Shown: positions 7,941-14,507 of the stretch, one piece after another | Layout of the letters: every line of letters begins with the position of its first letter | Position numbering within the stretch: position 1 is the stretch's first letter | Source of the DNA: an uncultured Angelakisella sp. | Lineage (GTDB): Bacteria; Bacillota; Clostridia; Oscillospirales; Ruminococcaceae | Assembly (NCBI GenBank): GCA_937914895.1 | Contig: CALGIL010000315.1 | Coordinates: forward strand, 1-19,302 | Direction of reading: 5' to 3' | DNA: 19,302 nt | Program-made: the position numbers and the translations under genes | The notes under the pieces: model-generated | What the model saw: the letters and a program-made list of their open reading frames with translations, nothing else | The model's database searches: none | What the model was told of the DNA's origin: nothing

Positions 7941-9020
7941 TCAGTTTTGAAAATCAAACATGGCCTTGGTGCCCCCCGGCCCGGTGGCAAGCTGCAGCTC
8001 GCCGCCCAGCTTATCCCGGACCATGAGCGAAACAAGGTTAAAGCCCGTGCCGCCGCCCTGGACCGAGGAGGGGTCGAACCCCGCGCCGTTGTCCTCCACC
8101 ACCACCGACGAATACCGGCTGCCCTCCCGCAGCGAGATGACAATCCGTCCTTCCTCGCCGGGGGCAAAGCCGTGTTCCAGGGCGTTAAAGACCAGCTCGT
8201 GGACCACCATGGCAACGGAGGAGGCCTTGCCGGCGGGGATGGCGATCTCGTCGCCCTTTACCAGCAGGGCAACTTTGCCGTCCTCCCCCTGGATGTTCCC
8301 AATGGCCTGGCAGATCTGCTCCAGCAGCCGCTTCAGCTGAATCCAATCGTCCCCTGATTTGGTAAGCATATCATGAACCGCGGCAATAGACAATACTTTG
8401 CCCACGCAATCCCGAAAGATTTGTGCATGTTGCTGCAGGTCCGGCCGTCTGGCTTGTATATTCAGCATACTGGCCACCAGCTGCAGGCTGTTTTTTACCC
8501 GGTGGTGCGTCTCCCGCAGGGTCAGGCTGTCCGCCTGGGGCGGACAGGAGGCCCCCTCCGGCACCTGGGGCCATTCCTCCCGCTCCCGGGAGAGCTCCTC
8601 GTACTTGCGCTCCCGGCGCAGGGCCCGGCTGACGTCCTTTTCCTTGATGAGCACCCCCACCACGGCGCCGGCGGTGTTTTTGATGGGGGCCACGTCCTGC
8701 CGGACCACCACGTTTTCCTGGGTGATGGCCTTTAAATCCCGGATGACAAGGCCCGTCTCGAAGGCGTGGTAGACGGCGGGCTCGTTTTCCCGCAGGGCCA
8801 TCTGGCCCAGGACGGCGCGGCCATAGGCGGACAGGTCGCCGGCGGGCTTTGCCTCCGCCGCCACCAGGGCGGTGTGGGTGCCGTAGGCCATGCAGTCGAT
8901 AAAGACGTCGCAGCCCGTCAGGTCCGCCACATGGGGCAGGGCGGATTCCACCCCCTCCAGCAGGGCGATGTCCTCGGCGGTCAGGCTGGTGTGCGCCTGG
9001 CAGATCTCACGCAGTGACAA
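7941..9020 (-). CDS. eutW: EutW-type sensor histidine kinase
   Basis: A 359-residue cytoplasmic sensor kinase with no membrane segment; the family senses ethanolamine and phosphorylates EutV. An N-terminal sensory region (about 1-135) contains a PAS-like end VAPIKNTAGAVVGVLIKEKD. A HisKA_2-type dimerisation segment follows, with ETHHRVKNSLQLVASMLN (phospho-acceptor His172 or His173), then a HATPase domain with VVHELVFNALEHG (Asn279), VEDNGAGFD (310-316) and GGGTGFNLV. No in-frame ATG fits. A TTG at 9020 has a GGAGGAGGAG site four to six nt upstream, whereas the longer open frame would overlap eutV and encode implausible residues. The start is therefore an inference; the family assignment is firm. 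Confidence 0.88.
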   Translation of the reverse strand: MSLREICQAHTSLTAEDIALLEGVESALPHVADLTGCDVFIDCMAYGTHTALVAAEAKPAGDLSAYGRAVLGQMALRENEPAVYHAFETGLVIRDLKAITQENVVVRQDVAPIKNTAGAVVGVLIKEKDVSRALRRERKYEELSREREEWPQVPEGASCPPQADSLTLRETHHRVKNSLQLVASMLNIQARRPDLQQHAQIFRDCVGKVLSIAAVHDMLTKSGDDWIQLKRLLEQICQAIGNIQGEDGKVALLVKGDEIAIPAGKASSVAMVVHELVFNALEHGFAPGEEGRIVISLREGSRYSSVVVEDNGAGFDPSSVQGGGTGFNLVSLMVRDKLGGELQLATGPGGTKAMFDFQN

Positions 9021-9045
9021 AGCGCTCCTCCTCCCCCATCGGCGG

Positions 9046-9777
9046 CTACCGCTGTTCTTCCAGCACCTGGCGGGCGGCGGCCTCCAGGTCGCCGCCGGTG
9101 CGCTTTTTGGCAAGGTCGCTCAGGGCGCGAAAAGCCGCGGCTTCGCTGAGACCCCGGGCCTGCATCAGGCGTGCCTTAGCCTCGCCCACCACGGCCCGCT
9201 GGGGGGCCCGGGCCACAATGCCCTGGGCCAGGCTGAGGATGGAGCACCGCTTGTCCATGGCCATCCGCTGCAGCTTTCGGTAGGCGTCCCCCTCGGAGAT
9301 GCCCTCCTCCCTGGCCAGCAGCAGCTTGGCGCGGTCGATAATTTTGCCGTCCTCCACCTGGCGCCTTGCGTCCTCGGCCTCCCGGCGGGCCCGGTCCAGC
9401 CGCCGGGACTGGGCCAGGGCCACCTCCAGGGCCGGCCGCAGGCGGCCCTCCTCCAACGGCTTGACCAAATAGCCCGCCACCCCAATTTGGGCGGCGCGGC
9501 TGACAAAGGCCTCGTCGGAAAAGGCGGTCAGCAGTACGACGCATCCCGCCAAGCCTTCCCGAATGATGGTGTCCGACGCGGTCAGCCCGTCAAAGGTGGG
9601 CATTTTAATGTCCATCAGGACTAAATCCGGGCGGCGGGCCCTGCACAGCTCCACGGCGTCAAAGCCGTCGGCGGCGGCCCCCACCACGGAAAAGCCCAGC
9701 CCCTCCAGCATCTGGCTCAGGTCCACCCGGGTAATGGGTTCGTCGTCCACCACGACGACGGTTCGCTCTGCGGCCAT
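9046..9777 (-). CDS. eutV: EutV-type response regulator with apparent tandem ANTAR domains
   Basis: A 243-residue response regulator whose family prevents transcription termination by binding RNA hairpins. The receiver domain (about 5-120) has VVVVDDEP, the phospho-acceptor Asp56 in LVLMDIKMP, Thr84 and Lys106 in GYLVKP. A charged coiled-coil linker (about 123-143) leads to an ANTAR domain (about 144-190) with RAKLLLAREEGISE and AYRKLQRMA. Here the usual EutV would end, at about 190 residues. Instead another 50 residues repeat the pattern: EAKARLMQARGLSE (199-212), AFRALSDLAKKR, then AARQVL. The ATG at 9777 has AGGTG five nt upstream, and that site lies over the stop of the phosphodiesterase gene, four nt away. 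Confidence 0.93.
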   Translation of the reverse strand: MAAERTVVVVDDEPITRVDLSQMLEGLGFSVVGAAADGFDAVELCRARRPDLVLMDIKMPTFDGLTASDTIIREGLAGCVVLLTAFSDEAFVSRAAQIGVAGYLVKPLEEGRLRPALEVALAQSRRLDRARREAEDARRQVEDGKIIDRAKLLLAREEGISEGDAYRKLQRMAMDKRCSILSLAQGIVARAPQRAVVGEAKARLMQARGLSEAAAFRALSDLAKKRTGGDLEAAARQVLEEQR

Positions 9778-9781
9778 TTTC

Positions 9782-10519
9782 TCACCTGCCGCCAAAGGCT
9801 GCCTTGACTTTGCAAAACCGGTCCGGATAGTTGGTGATGATGCCCGAGATGCCCGCCTGCATTAAAAGCTTCATGTGGTCGGGGTCGTCCACCGTCCATA
9901 CGTTGACCCGGATGTCCTTCTGCTGCAGCTCCTGCAAAAGGCCCTCCTGCAGCATCACATAATACAGGGGGTGATAATAGGAGACTCCGTTGGCGGTCAG
10001 ATAGCCGGCGGTGTCCACCAGGCGGCTCTCCTCCAAAAAGGCCACCGGCACCTGGGGGGCAAGCTCCCGGAATTTAAGGGCCGACGCGTGGTTAAAGGAG
10101 GAGATGAGCACCGAATCCCGGCGCCCGAACTCGTCGATGAGGGCCAGGGTCTTTTCCTCCACCCCCTCGTACCAAAGGATGCCGGTCTTCAGCTCGATGT
10201 TGGTCAGAATGTCCCGCCCCCGGATGAGCTCGAAGTATTCCCGCAGGGTGGGGATGCGCTGGGGCCCGTACCTGGCGTGGGGGCCAAAGACGGCGTCCAG
10301 CTCCCGCAGCTGGGCCAGGGTATGGTCGTGGACAAGGCCGGTGCCGTTGGTGGTGCGGTCCAGCAGCTCGTCATGGATGATGACCGGCACGCCGTCCGCC
10401 GACAGGTGCACGTCAAACTCCATGCCCTCGCAGCCGGTTTCCAGCGCCTTTTCAAAGGCCAGCATGGTGTTTTCGGGATAGAGTCCGCTAAAGCCCCGAT
10501 GGGCAAATCCCATGGTCAT
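9782..10519 (-). CDS. Glycerophosphodiester phosphodiesterase
   Basis: A 245-residue GDPD-family protein (TIM barrel) that cleaves glycerophosphodiesters to glycerol-3-phosphate and an alcohol. The active-site motifs are FAHRGFSGLYPENT with His7 and Arg8, EFDVHLSADG with Glu34 and Asp36, and VIIHDELLDRTTNGTG with His49. NIELKTG and VWTVDDPDHM lie further on. There is no signal peptide, so it should act in the cytoplasm on imported substrates. The ATG at 10519 has AGAAGG eight nt upstream; longer readings begin upstream of the promoter. It is the first gene of the eut transcript and ends four nt before eutV. If the substrate is glycerophosphoethanolamine, it would feed ethanolamine to EutBC; that substrate is inferred only from context. 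Confidence 0.93.
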   Translation of the reverse strand: MTMGFAHRGFSGLYPENTMLAFEKALETGCEGMEFDVHLSADGVPVIIHDELLDRTTNGTGLVHDHTLAQLRELDAVFGPHARYGPQRIPTLREYFELIRGRDILTNIELKTGILWYEGVEEKTLALIDEFGRRDSVLISSFNHASALKFRELAPQVPVAFLEESRLVDTAGYLTANGVSYYHPLYYVMLQEGLLQELQQKDIRVNVWTVDDPDHMKLLMQAGISGIITNYPDRFCKVKAAFGGR

Positions 10520-10546
10520 ACAAACAACCTTCTCTCTGTGATGTCG

Positions 10547-10565
10547 CATGCCGTTTTCGGGCATG
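10547..10565 (-). other. Small hairpin in the phosphodiesterase-eut leader
   Basis: In the roughly 50 nt leader of the minus-strand transcript, CATGCC and GGCATG pair around the loop CGAAAAC. There is no U-tract, and the loop does not resemble an ANTAR target. Role unknown. Confidence 0.4.
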
Positions 10566-10577
10566 ATGCACAGTTTT

Positions 10578-10606
10578 ATTCTAATCGATGACCGGGGGCA
10601 AGTCAA
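10578..10606 (-). promoter_or_regulatory. Promoter of the phosphodiesterase-eutVW transcript
   Basis: On the minus strand TTGACT (10606 to 10601) and TAGAAT (10583 to 10578) are separated by exactly 17 bases, a good sigma-A promoter. Transcription would begin near 10571, leaving a leader of about 50 nt before the ATG at 10519. No better promoter was seen between this point and eutV, which supports co-transcription of the phosphodiesterase with eutVW. Confidence 0.7.
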
Positions 10607-10668
10607 TATGAGCATGAAAGAGGAAGCATGTGGACCCGTCTTTCCATTCAATTTGTGGATGGGCAGCC

Positions 10669-10701
10669 ATGGTATAACCCAGTATTGTTTAGTTCTACCA
10701 T
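10669..10701. repeat. Imperfect inverted repeat between the divergent promoters
   Basis: ATGGTATAAC (10669-10678) and GTTCTACCAT (10692-10701) match as inverted 10-mers at nine of ten positions, with a 13-base spacer. The repeat lies between the two divergent promoters and could be an operator for a dimeric regulator. No regulator gene is evident in the window apart from eutVW. Confidence 0.4.
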
Positions 10702-10749
10702 ATAATGCCACACCCAGTTATTGACTTTGCCGAATTTCCAGCGCTCCCA

Positions 10750-10778
10750 TTGACACGCTGAAAAATCCCCATTATATT
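10750..10778 (+). promoter_or_regulatory. Promoter of the nucleoside uptake operon
   Basis: TTGACA (10750-10755) and TATATT (10773-10778) are separated by exactly 17 bases. Transcription would start near 10785, giving a leader of about 165 nt before the first gene at 10952. A second TTGACT at 10721 lacks a -10 element at the right distance. Confidence 0.75.
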
Positions 10779-10784
10779 TAGGAC

Positions 10785-10894
10785 AATGAAAGCGTAAAAA
10801 GTGCATTGCCCGAATAAAATGAGTGATACTCTTATTTGCGAAAAGGAAATGCCCCATAAGGCATTCCGCAAGACGCATCCATCATGATGTAGTT
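10785..10894 (+). promoter_or_regulatory. Structured leader RNA upstream of the nucleoside operon
   Basis: The leader can fold into at least two hairpins. In the first, AATAA (10813-10817) and GAGT pair with ACTC and TTATT (ending 10836). In the second, TTGC (10836-10839) and GGAAATGCC pair with GGCATTCC and GCAA (ending 10871), with loop CCATAA. The pentamer TTGCG occurs at 10836-10840 and again at 10893-10897, the latter entering the terminator arm. Both copies can pair with CGCAA at 10867-10871, so alternative folds are possible. I do not recognise a known riboswitch class. Confidence 0.45.
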
Positions 10895-10933
10895 GCGCGG
10901 CCGCGATTTATTTGCGGTCGCGCTTTTTATTTT
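10895..10933 (+). terminator. Intrinsic terminator (attenuator) in the leader
   Basis: GCGCGGCCGC (10895-10904) pairs with GCGGTCGCGC (10914-10923) over ten base pairs including one G-U, with a nine-base loop, followed by TTTTTATTTT. It lies downstream of a strong promoter and 18 nt before the first gene, so it must be read through for the operon to be expressed. Confidence 0.8.
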
Positions 10934-10951
10934 CTGTCTTGGAGGAGAAGC

Positions 10952-11623
10952 ATGGAGAAGAAAATAAACAAAAACTACGGCATTCTGGATGTTATGTACA
11001 TTTGCGCGGGCCTGTTCATCATGGGACTGGGTTCCGCATTGTCCTATGAGGCCCAGCTGGGAACGGGGTCCATAGGCACGCTGGTGGACGGTGTCCACAA
11101 TCTGCTTTCCATTTCGCGCGGGTTGGCCGATATGCTGGTAAGTCTGATTCTGATGATACCGGCAGTTTTTTTTGCCCGGGACCTTATCGGCATAGGCACC
11201 CTGCTCAGCCTTTTTGGAATCGGGCTGTCTGTGGATTTTTGGAAGTGGGTGATTACCATGCTGCCCGTCGGGCCGGGCTGGACCGCCTATGCCATGTATG
11301 CGGCCGGGCTTGTATTAGGCTCGCTGGGGACAAGCCTTTATATTTCGGTGGGGGCCGGCATAAGCTCTTACGATTCGGCCATTATGCTGCTTTACCGGAT
11401 CTTTAAATCCTTCCAATACAAATATGTAAAAATATTGGCCGATTTTCTTATGATGTTTATGGGGGTGCTTCTTGGCGGCACCATTGGAATCGGTACGGTG
11501 CTAAGTACGGTGGCAGGTGGATTTGTCACCCAGTTTTTCCTGGTAAGATGTGCCAAATGGCTCAAAAAGCCTTCGCCGCTGCAGCGGGATGAAGCAGAGG
11601 AAGCGGCTGAAATTTCCGTTTAG
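10952..11623 (+). CDS. YczE/YyaS/YitT-type integral membrane protein
   Basis: A 223-residue hydrophobic protein with about five to six predicted membrane segments (for example near 10-30, 52-72, 80-98, 108-130 and 165-190) and a charged C-terminal tail. Segments such as GLGSALSYEAQLGTGSIGTL and GTSLYISVGAGISSYDSAIM resemble the YczE (COG2364) family of uncharacterised membrane proteins. The ATG at 10952 has a GGAGG site with six nt spacing; the frame is open further upstream but only through the leader and terminator. It is the first gene of the nucleoside operon, 77 nt before the lipoprotein gene. A transport-related role is suggested by position only, and I can give no substrate. Confidence 0.75.
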   Translation: MEKKINKNYGILDVMYICAGLFIMGLGSALSYEAQLGTGSIGTLVDGVHNLLSISRGLADMLVSLILMIPAVFFARDLIGIGTLLSLFGIGLSVDFWKWVITMLPVGPGWTAYAMYAAGLVLGSLGTSLYISVGAGISSYDSAIMLLYRIFKSFQYKYVKILADFLMMFMGVLLGGTIGIGTVLSTVAGGFVTQFFLVRCAKWLKKPSPLQRDEAEEAAEISV

Positions 11624-11653
11624 GGAATCGGTTCGGTCTTGGTATAGGGGCAC

Positions 11654-11669
11654 TTTCCTGCAAAGGAAA
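11654..11669 (+). other. Small hairpin before the lipoprotein gene
   Basis: TTTCCT and AGGAAA pair around a GCAA tetraloop (GNRA class) in the spacer between the membrane protein gene and the lipoprotein gene. No U-tract follows. It may mark an RNA processing or stabilising site. Confidence 0.4.
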
Positions 11670-11700
11670 TTGACAACACATAAATAAGAGGAGGCAAATG

Positions 11701-12849
11701 ATGAAAAAGCGTTTTCTGTCGGCACTTTCAGTTTTTCTTGTTTTGGCGCTGACCCTGACCGCCTGTGGCGGCAATCCCGGCTCTCAGCCCAGCGGCGGCT
11801 CAAACCCGGGCGCGTCCGGTTCCCAGGATGGGGCATCCAAAAAGGTGGTGTTCCTGTCTGCCAGCAACCGTGGCGACGACACGTTTGTTGATATGATTTG
11901 GGAGGCCCTGGAAAAGGCGCGTGATAAATACGGCCTGGACGTCAGCATCGTCGAGATGAACAACGACACCTCCATTTATGCCTCTACCTGTATGGACCTT
12001 TGCGCAAGCGGCGAATGGGATCTTATTGTAACAGGGTTTTACCAGATGGTATCACCGGTTACCGAGGCAATCGCCGAATATCCCGATCAGCACTTCCTTG
12101 TGTTTGACACCGAGCTTGATTTTGCATCCGGCCAGTTTGGCAACTGCTGTTCGGTGGAAGCCCTTCAGAATCAGGGAAGCTTTTTGGCCGGCGCCCTTGC
12201 GGCCATGCTGACAACCAGCGGCATAGAGGGCACCAACAGCGATAAGGTCGTAGGATTTATTGGCGCCTCCGCCGGCAGCACCATCGACGACTTTTTGGTG
12301 GGCTTTATCGAGGGCGTAAACTACATCGATACGGGCATCACGACGCTTTACTCGTACAGCGGCAGCTTTACCGATACCGCCGCGTCCAAAGAGCACGCAC
12401 TGGCCATGATTGCACAGGGGGCCGACGTAATGTTTGCCGTTATGGGCGCCGCCGGGCTCGGCGTTGCGGAAGGAGCCCTTGATTCCAATTGCTACGCCAT
12501 CGGTGTTGATTCCGACCTTGCCCTTGAAGTAATTGGGACCAATCCCGCCATGGCGGAGCATATTGTCACCTCGGTGGGCAAGGGATTTGGAGAGATCATC
12601 TATAAAATGCTCGGCGATTATGCAGAGGGTAAGCTGGAATGGGGCACCCACAGCCGTTACGGGCTTGCCGACGGGGGCATCTACCTCTTTGACAACGACC
12701 AGTATAAAGCCATTGTCCCCCAGGAGATAAAGGACAGAATCAGCGAGATCGAACAAAAGATCATCAGCGGTGAGATAACGGTAAGCACTGCCATCGGTGT
12801 TTCTCAGGACACTGTCAATCAGATTCTCGCCCAGGCGGCCGCCCACTAA
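11701..12849 (+). CDS. BMP-family nucleoside-binding lipoprotein
   Basis: A 382-residue substrate-binding lipoprotein of the BMP/PnrA family, which delivers nucleosides to an ABC importer. A signal peptide MKKRFLSALSVFLVLALTLT is followed by the lipobox ending at Cys22 and a Gly/Ser/Pro-rich linker to about residue 44. The mature domain starts with KVVFLSASNRGDDTFVDMIW and includes DLIVTGFYQMVSPVTEAIAE, KVVGFIGASAGSTIDDFLVG and ADVMFAVMGAAGLGVAEGAL, the periplasmic-binding fold of the family. Two ATGs are adjacent; I prefer 11701 because the GGAGG site is six nt away, against three for 11698. The gene is followed by a very strong hairpin that may raise its message level over the membrane components. 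Confidence 0.92.
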   Translation: MKKRFLSALSVFLVLALTLTACGGNPGSQPSGGSNPGASGSQDGASKKVVFLSASNRGDDTFVDMIWEALEKARDKYGLDVSIVEMNNDTSIYASTCMDLCASGEWDLIVTGFYQMVSPVTEAIAEYPDQHFLVFDTELDFASGQFGNCCSVEALQNQGSFLAGALAAMLTTSGIEGTNSDKVVGFIGASAGSTIDDFLVGFIEGVNYIDTGITTLYSYSGSFTDTAASKEHALAMIAQGADVMFAVMGAAGLGVAEGALDSNCYAIGVDSDLALEVIGTNPAMAEHIVTSVGKGFGEIIYKMLGDYAEGKLEWGTHSRYGLADGGIYLFDNDQYKAIVPQEIKDRISEIEQKIISGEITVSTAIGVSQDTVNQILAQAAAH

Positions 12850-12864
12850 TTCAGCGGCTGCCGG

Positions 12865-12899
12865 GGGTCGGGGGGTGCCCGCGGGGTGCCTCCCGGCCC
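12865..12899 (+). other. Strong GC hairpin between lipoprotein and ATPase genes
   Basis: A continuous helix of about 16 base pairs (with several G-U pairs) can form from 12865-12880 with 12884-12899 around a GCG loop. No U-tract follows, so it should not stop transcription efficiently. It contains two GGGGTGCC copies (12872-12879 and 12883-12890). Such hairpins after a binding-protein gene often protect its message from 3' exonucleases. Confidence 0.6.
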
Positions 12900-12923
12900 A
12901 ATAACAATACTTCCTGAAAGGTT

Positions 12924-14507
12924 ATGGTAAATGACATGAATGAGCGCCGCACAGATATTCTCTTCATGGAAAACATAACGAAGGTATACGGCAACGGGTT
13001 TATGGCAAATAAGGGCATCAACTTTTCTATCCGCGAGGGAGAGATCCATGGCCTTGTGGGTGAAAACGGCGCGGGGAAAAGTACCCTGATGAAGGTGCTT
13101 TTCGGACAGGAAACCCCCGACGAGGGCAGAATCCTTATCCGCGGCGAGGAGGTCAAGATTTCAAACCCCATGGTGGCCCTGAGCCATGGAATAGGGATGG
13201 TGCACCAGCACTTTATGCTGGTCCCTTCGCTGACCGTTGCCGAAAATATGATCATCGGCAACGAGCCCCTTAAAAGCAAGGTTTTTATTGACAGTAAAAA
13301 GGCCGTAAAGATGGTCAGGGAAATATCCGAACGCTATAACCTCCCCATAAACCCGGAAAAGCGGGTTATGGACTTATCGGTAAGCTACAAGCAGCGTGTG
13401 GAAATCCTCAAGATCCTTCTCCGCGGGGCCAAAATCCTTCTTCTTGACGAGCCCACCGCGGTCCTTACCCCCCAGGAAACACAGGAGCTGTTTGTGCAGC
13501 TTAAGACCCTTAAGGCCCACGGGTTTACCATTGTGTTTATCTCCCACAAGCTGGGGGAGGTAAAAGAGATATGCGACCGCATTACGGTGCTCCGCCGGGG
13601 GGCTGTGGTGGGTACGGCGGAGATCGGGGACGTCACGGAGCGGGACATATCGCGCATGATGGTCGGCCGCGACGTCCTGATGGACATAGAAAAAAAGGAA
13701 TCTAAGCCCGAAGAGATTGTCATGCGGGTACAGGACGTCGGATATACCAATATGTTTGGCAAAAATGCGCTGAAAGGCATTTCGTTTGACGTTCGCAAGG
13801 GCGAGATTGTGGGGATAGCCGGGGTGGAGGGCAACGGACAAACCGAGCTTGCCCAGATATGCACCGGCATCATCGGCAGCTATGATGGGACGGTTGAGAT
13901 ACAGGGCAGGGATATATCCAAAATGTCGGTTCGCCAGGTCAGGGAACAGGGAGCGTCGTTTATATCCGAGGACCGGCTGGTCTACGACCTTATCGGTACC
14001 GCCACCATTGAGGAAAACATGATCTTCGACAGATTTTATAAGCCCGAATACCGCAATAAAGCGGGACTGCTTAAAAGCGCCAAGATAGACGCCGAGACAA
14101 AGCAGCTTATCGAGGATTACCAGGTGGCCTGCGACGGAAACAAGGCCAACATCAACACCCTGTCCGGGGGCAATATGCAAAAGGTCATTACCGCCCGGGA
14201 ATGCTCATCCCAGCCGTCGCTTATGGTGGCAAGCCATCCCACACGCGGCATCGACATAGGCGCGACCGAGTTTATCCGTAAAAAGCTTGTTTCGCTGCGC
14301 ACACAGGGGACCGCAATTTTGCTGTTTTCCGCGGATCTTTCGGAGATTATGCAGATAAGCGACCGGATTCTTGTGTTCTACGGCGGCCGTATTGTGGCGC
14401 ATATCCGTCATGTGGATGCTGTGGACGAAAATATACTGGGCGAATATATGCTGGGCATAAAAAGCCAGAGCCCGGAGGAGATTGGAGGTGCCGTCCTTGC
14501 CAACTAA
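12924..14507 (+). CDS. Nucleoside ABC transporter ATP-binding protein (double ATPase)
   Basis: A 527-residue cytoplasmic protein with two fused ABC ATPase domains, like NupO/YufO and other importers of the sugar/nucleoside class. Domain 1 has Walker A GLVGENGAGKSTLMK, the signature-region segment LSVSYKQRVEILKI and Walker B ILLLDEPTAVLTPQE. Domain 2 has a degenerate Walker A IAGVEGNGQTELAQ, the signature LSGGNMQKVITARE and an altered Walker B LMVASHPTRGIDIGA. One degenerate site is normal for this class. The start is uncertain: ATG 12924 is only two nt from AAAGG, and an in-frame ATG at 12936 is 14 nt away. The end overlaps the next gene by about 20 nt, so translation is coupled. Confidence 0.93.
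   Translation: MVNDMNERRTDILFMENITKVYGNGFMANKGINFSIREGEIHGLVGENGAGKSTLMKVLFGQETPDEGRILIRGEEVKISNPMVALSHGIGMVHQHFMLVPSLTVAENMIIGNEPLKSKVFIDSKKAVKMVREISERYNLPINPEKRVMDLSVSYKQRVEILKILLRGAKILLLDEPTAVLTPQETQELFVQLKTLKAHGFTIVFISHKLGEVKEICDRITVLRRGAVVGTAEIGDVTERDISRMMVGRDVLMDIEKKESKPEEIVMRVQDVGYTNMFGKNALKGISFDVRKGEIVGIAGVEGNGQTELAQICTGIIGSYDGTVEIQGRDISKMSVRQVREQGASFISEDRLVYDLIGTATIEENMIFDRFYKPEYRNKAGLLKSAKIDAETKQLIEDYQVACDGNKANINTLSGGNMQKVITARECSSQPSLMVASHPTRGIDIGATEFIRKKLVSLRTQGTAILLFSADLSEIMQISDRILVFYGGRIVAHIRHVDAVDENILGEYMLGIKSQSPEEIGGAVLAN

Larger units (their letters stand above)
10520..10951. other. Divergent intergenic region between the eut and nucleoside operons
   Basis: About 430 bases without a protein gene. 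It contains, from left to right, the short leader and promoter of the phosphodiesterase-eut transcript, an AT-richer stretch with an imperfect inverted repeat, the promoter of the nucleoside operon, and a long structured leader with a terminator. A 76-codon minus-strand open frame across this region has no ribosome site or recognisable motif and is not called. Confidence 0.8.

Noticed and set aside
10669..10720. Purine riboswitch suspected from TTCTACC and TATAAT-like strings
   Set aside because: The strings lie upstream of the promoter, and the three-stem purine aptamer with its conserved loop pairs cannot be drawn.
10721..10749. Second plus-strand promoter with TTGACT at 10721
   Set aside because: No -10-like hexamer occurs 16-18 bases downstream; the TTGACA at 10750 is far better.
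10648..10878. Minus-strand open frame of 76 codons in the divergent region
   Set aside because: It crosses the plus-strand promoter and leader, lacks a ribosome site and shows no family motif.
10823..10951. N-terminal extension of the YczE-type gene into the leader
   Set aside because: The extension would run through the terminator stem. The ATG at 10952 has a perfect ribosome site and starts at the normal N-terminus of the family.
11670..11700. Internal promoter with TTGACA just before the lipoprotein gene
   Set aside because: The matching -10 position would fall on the ribosome site and start codon, leaving no room for a leader.
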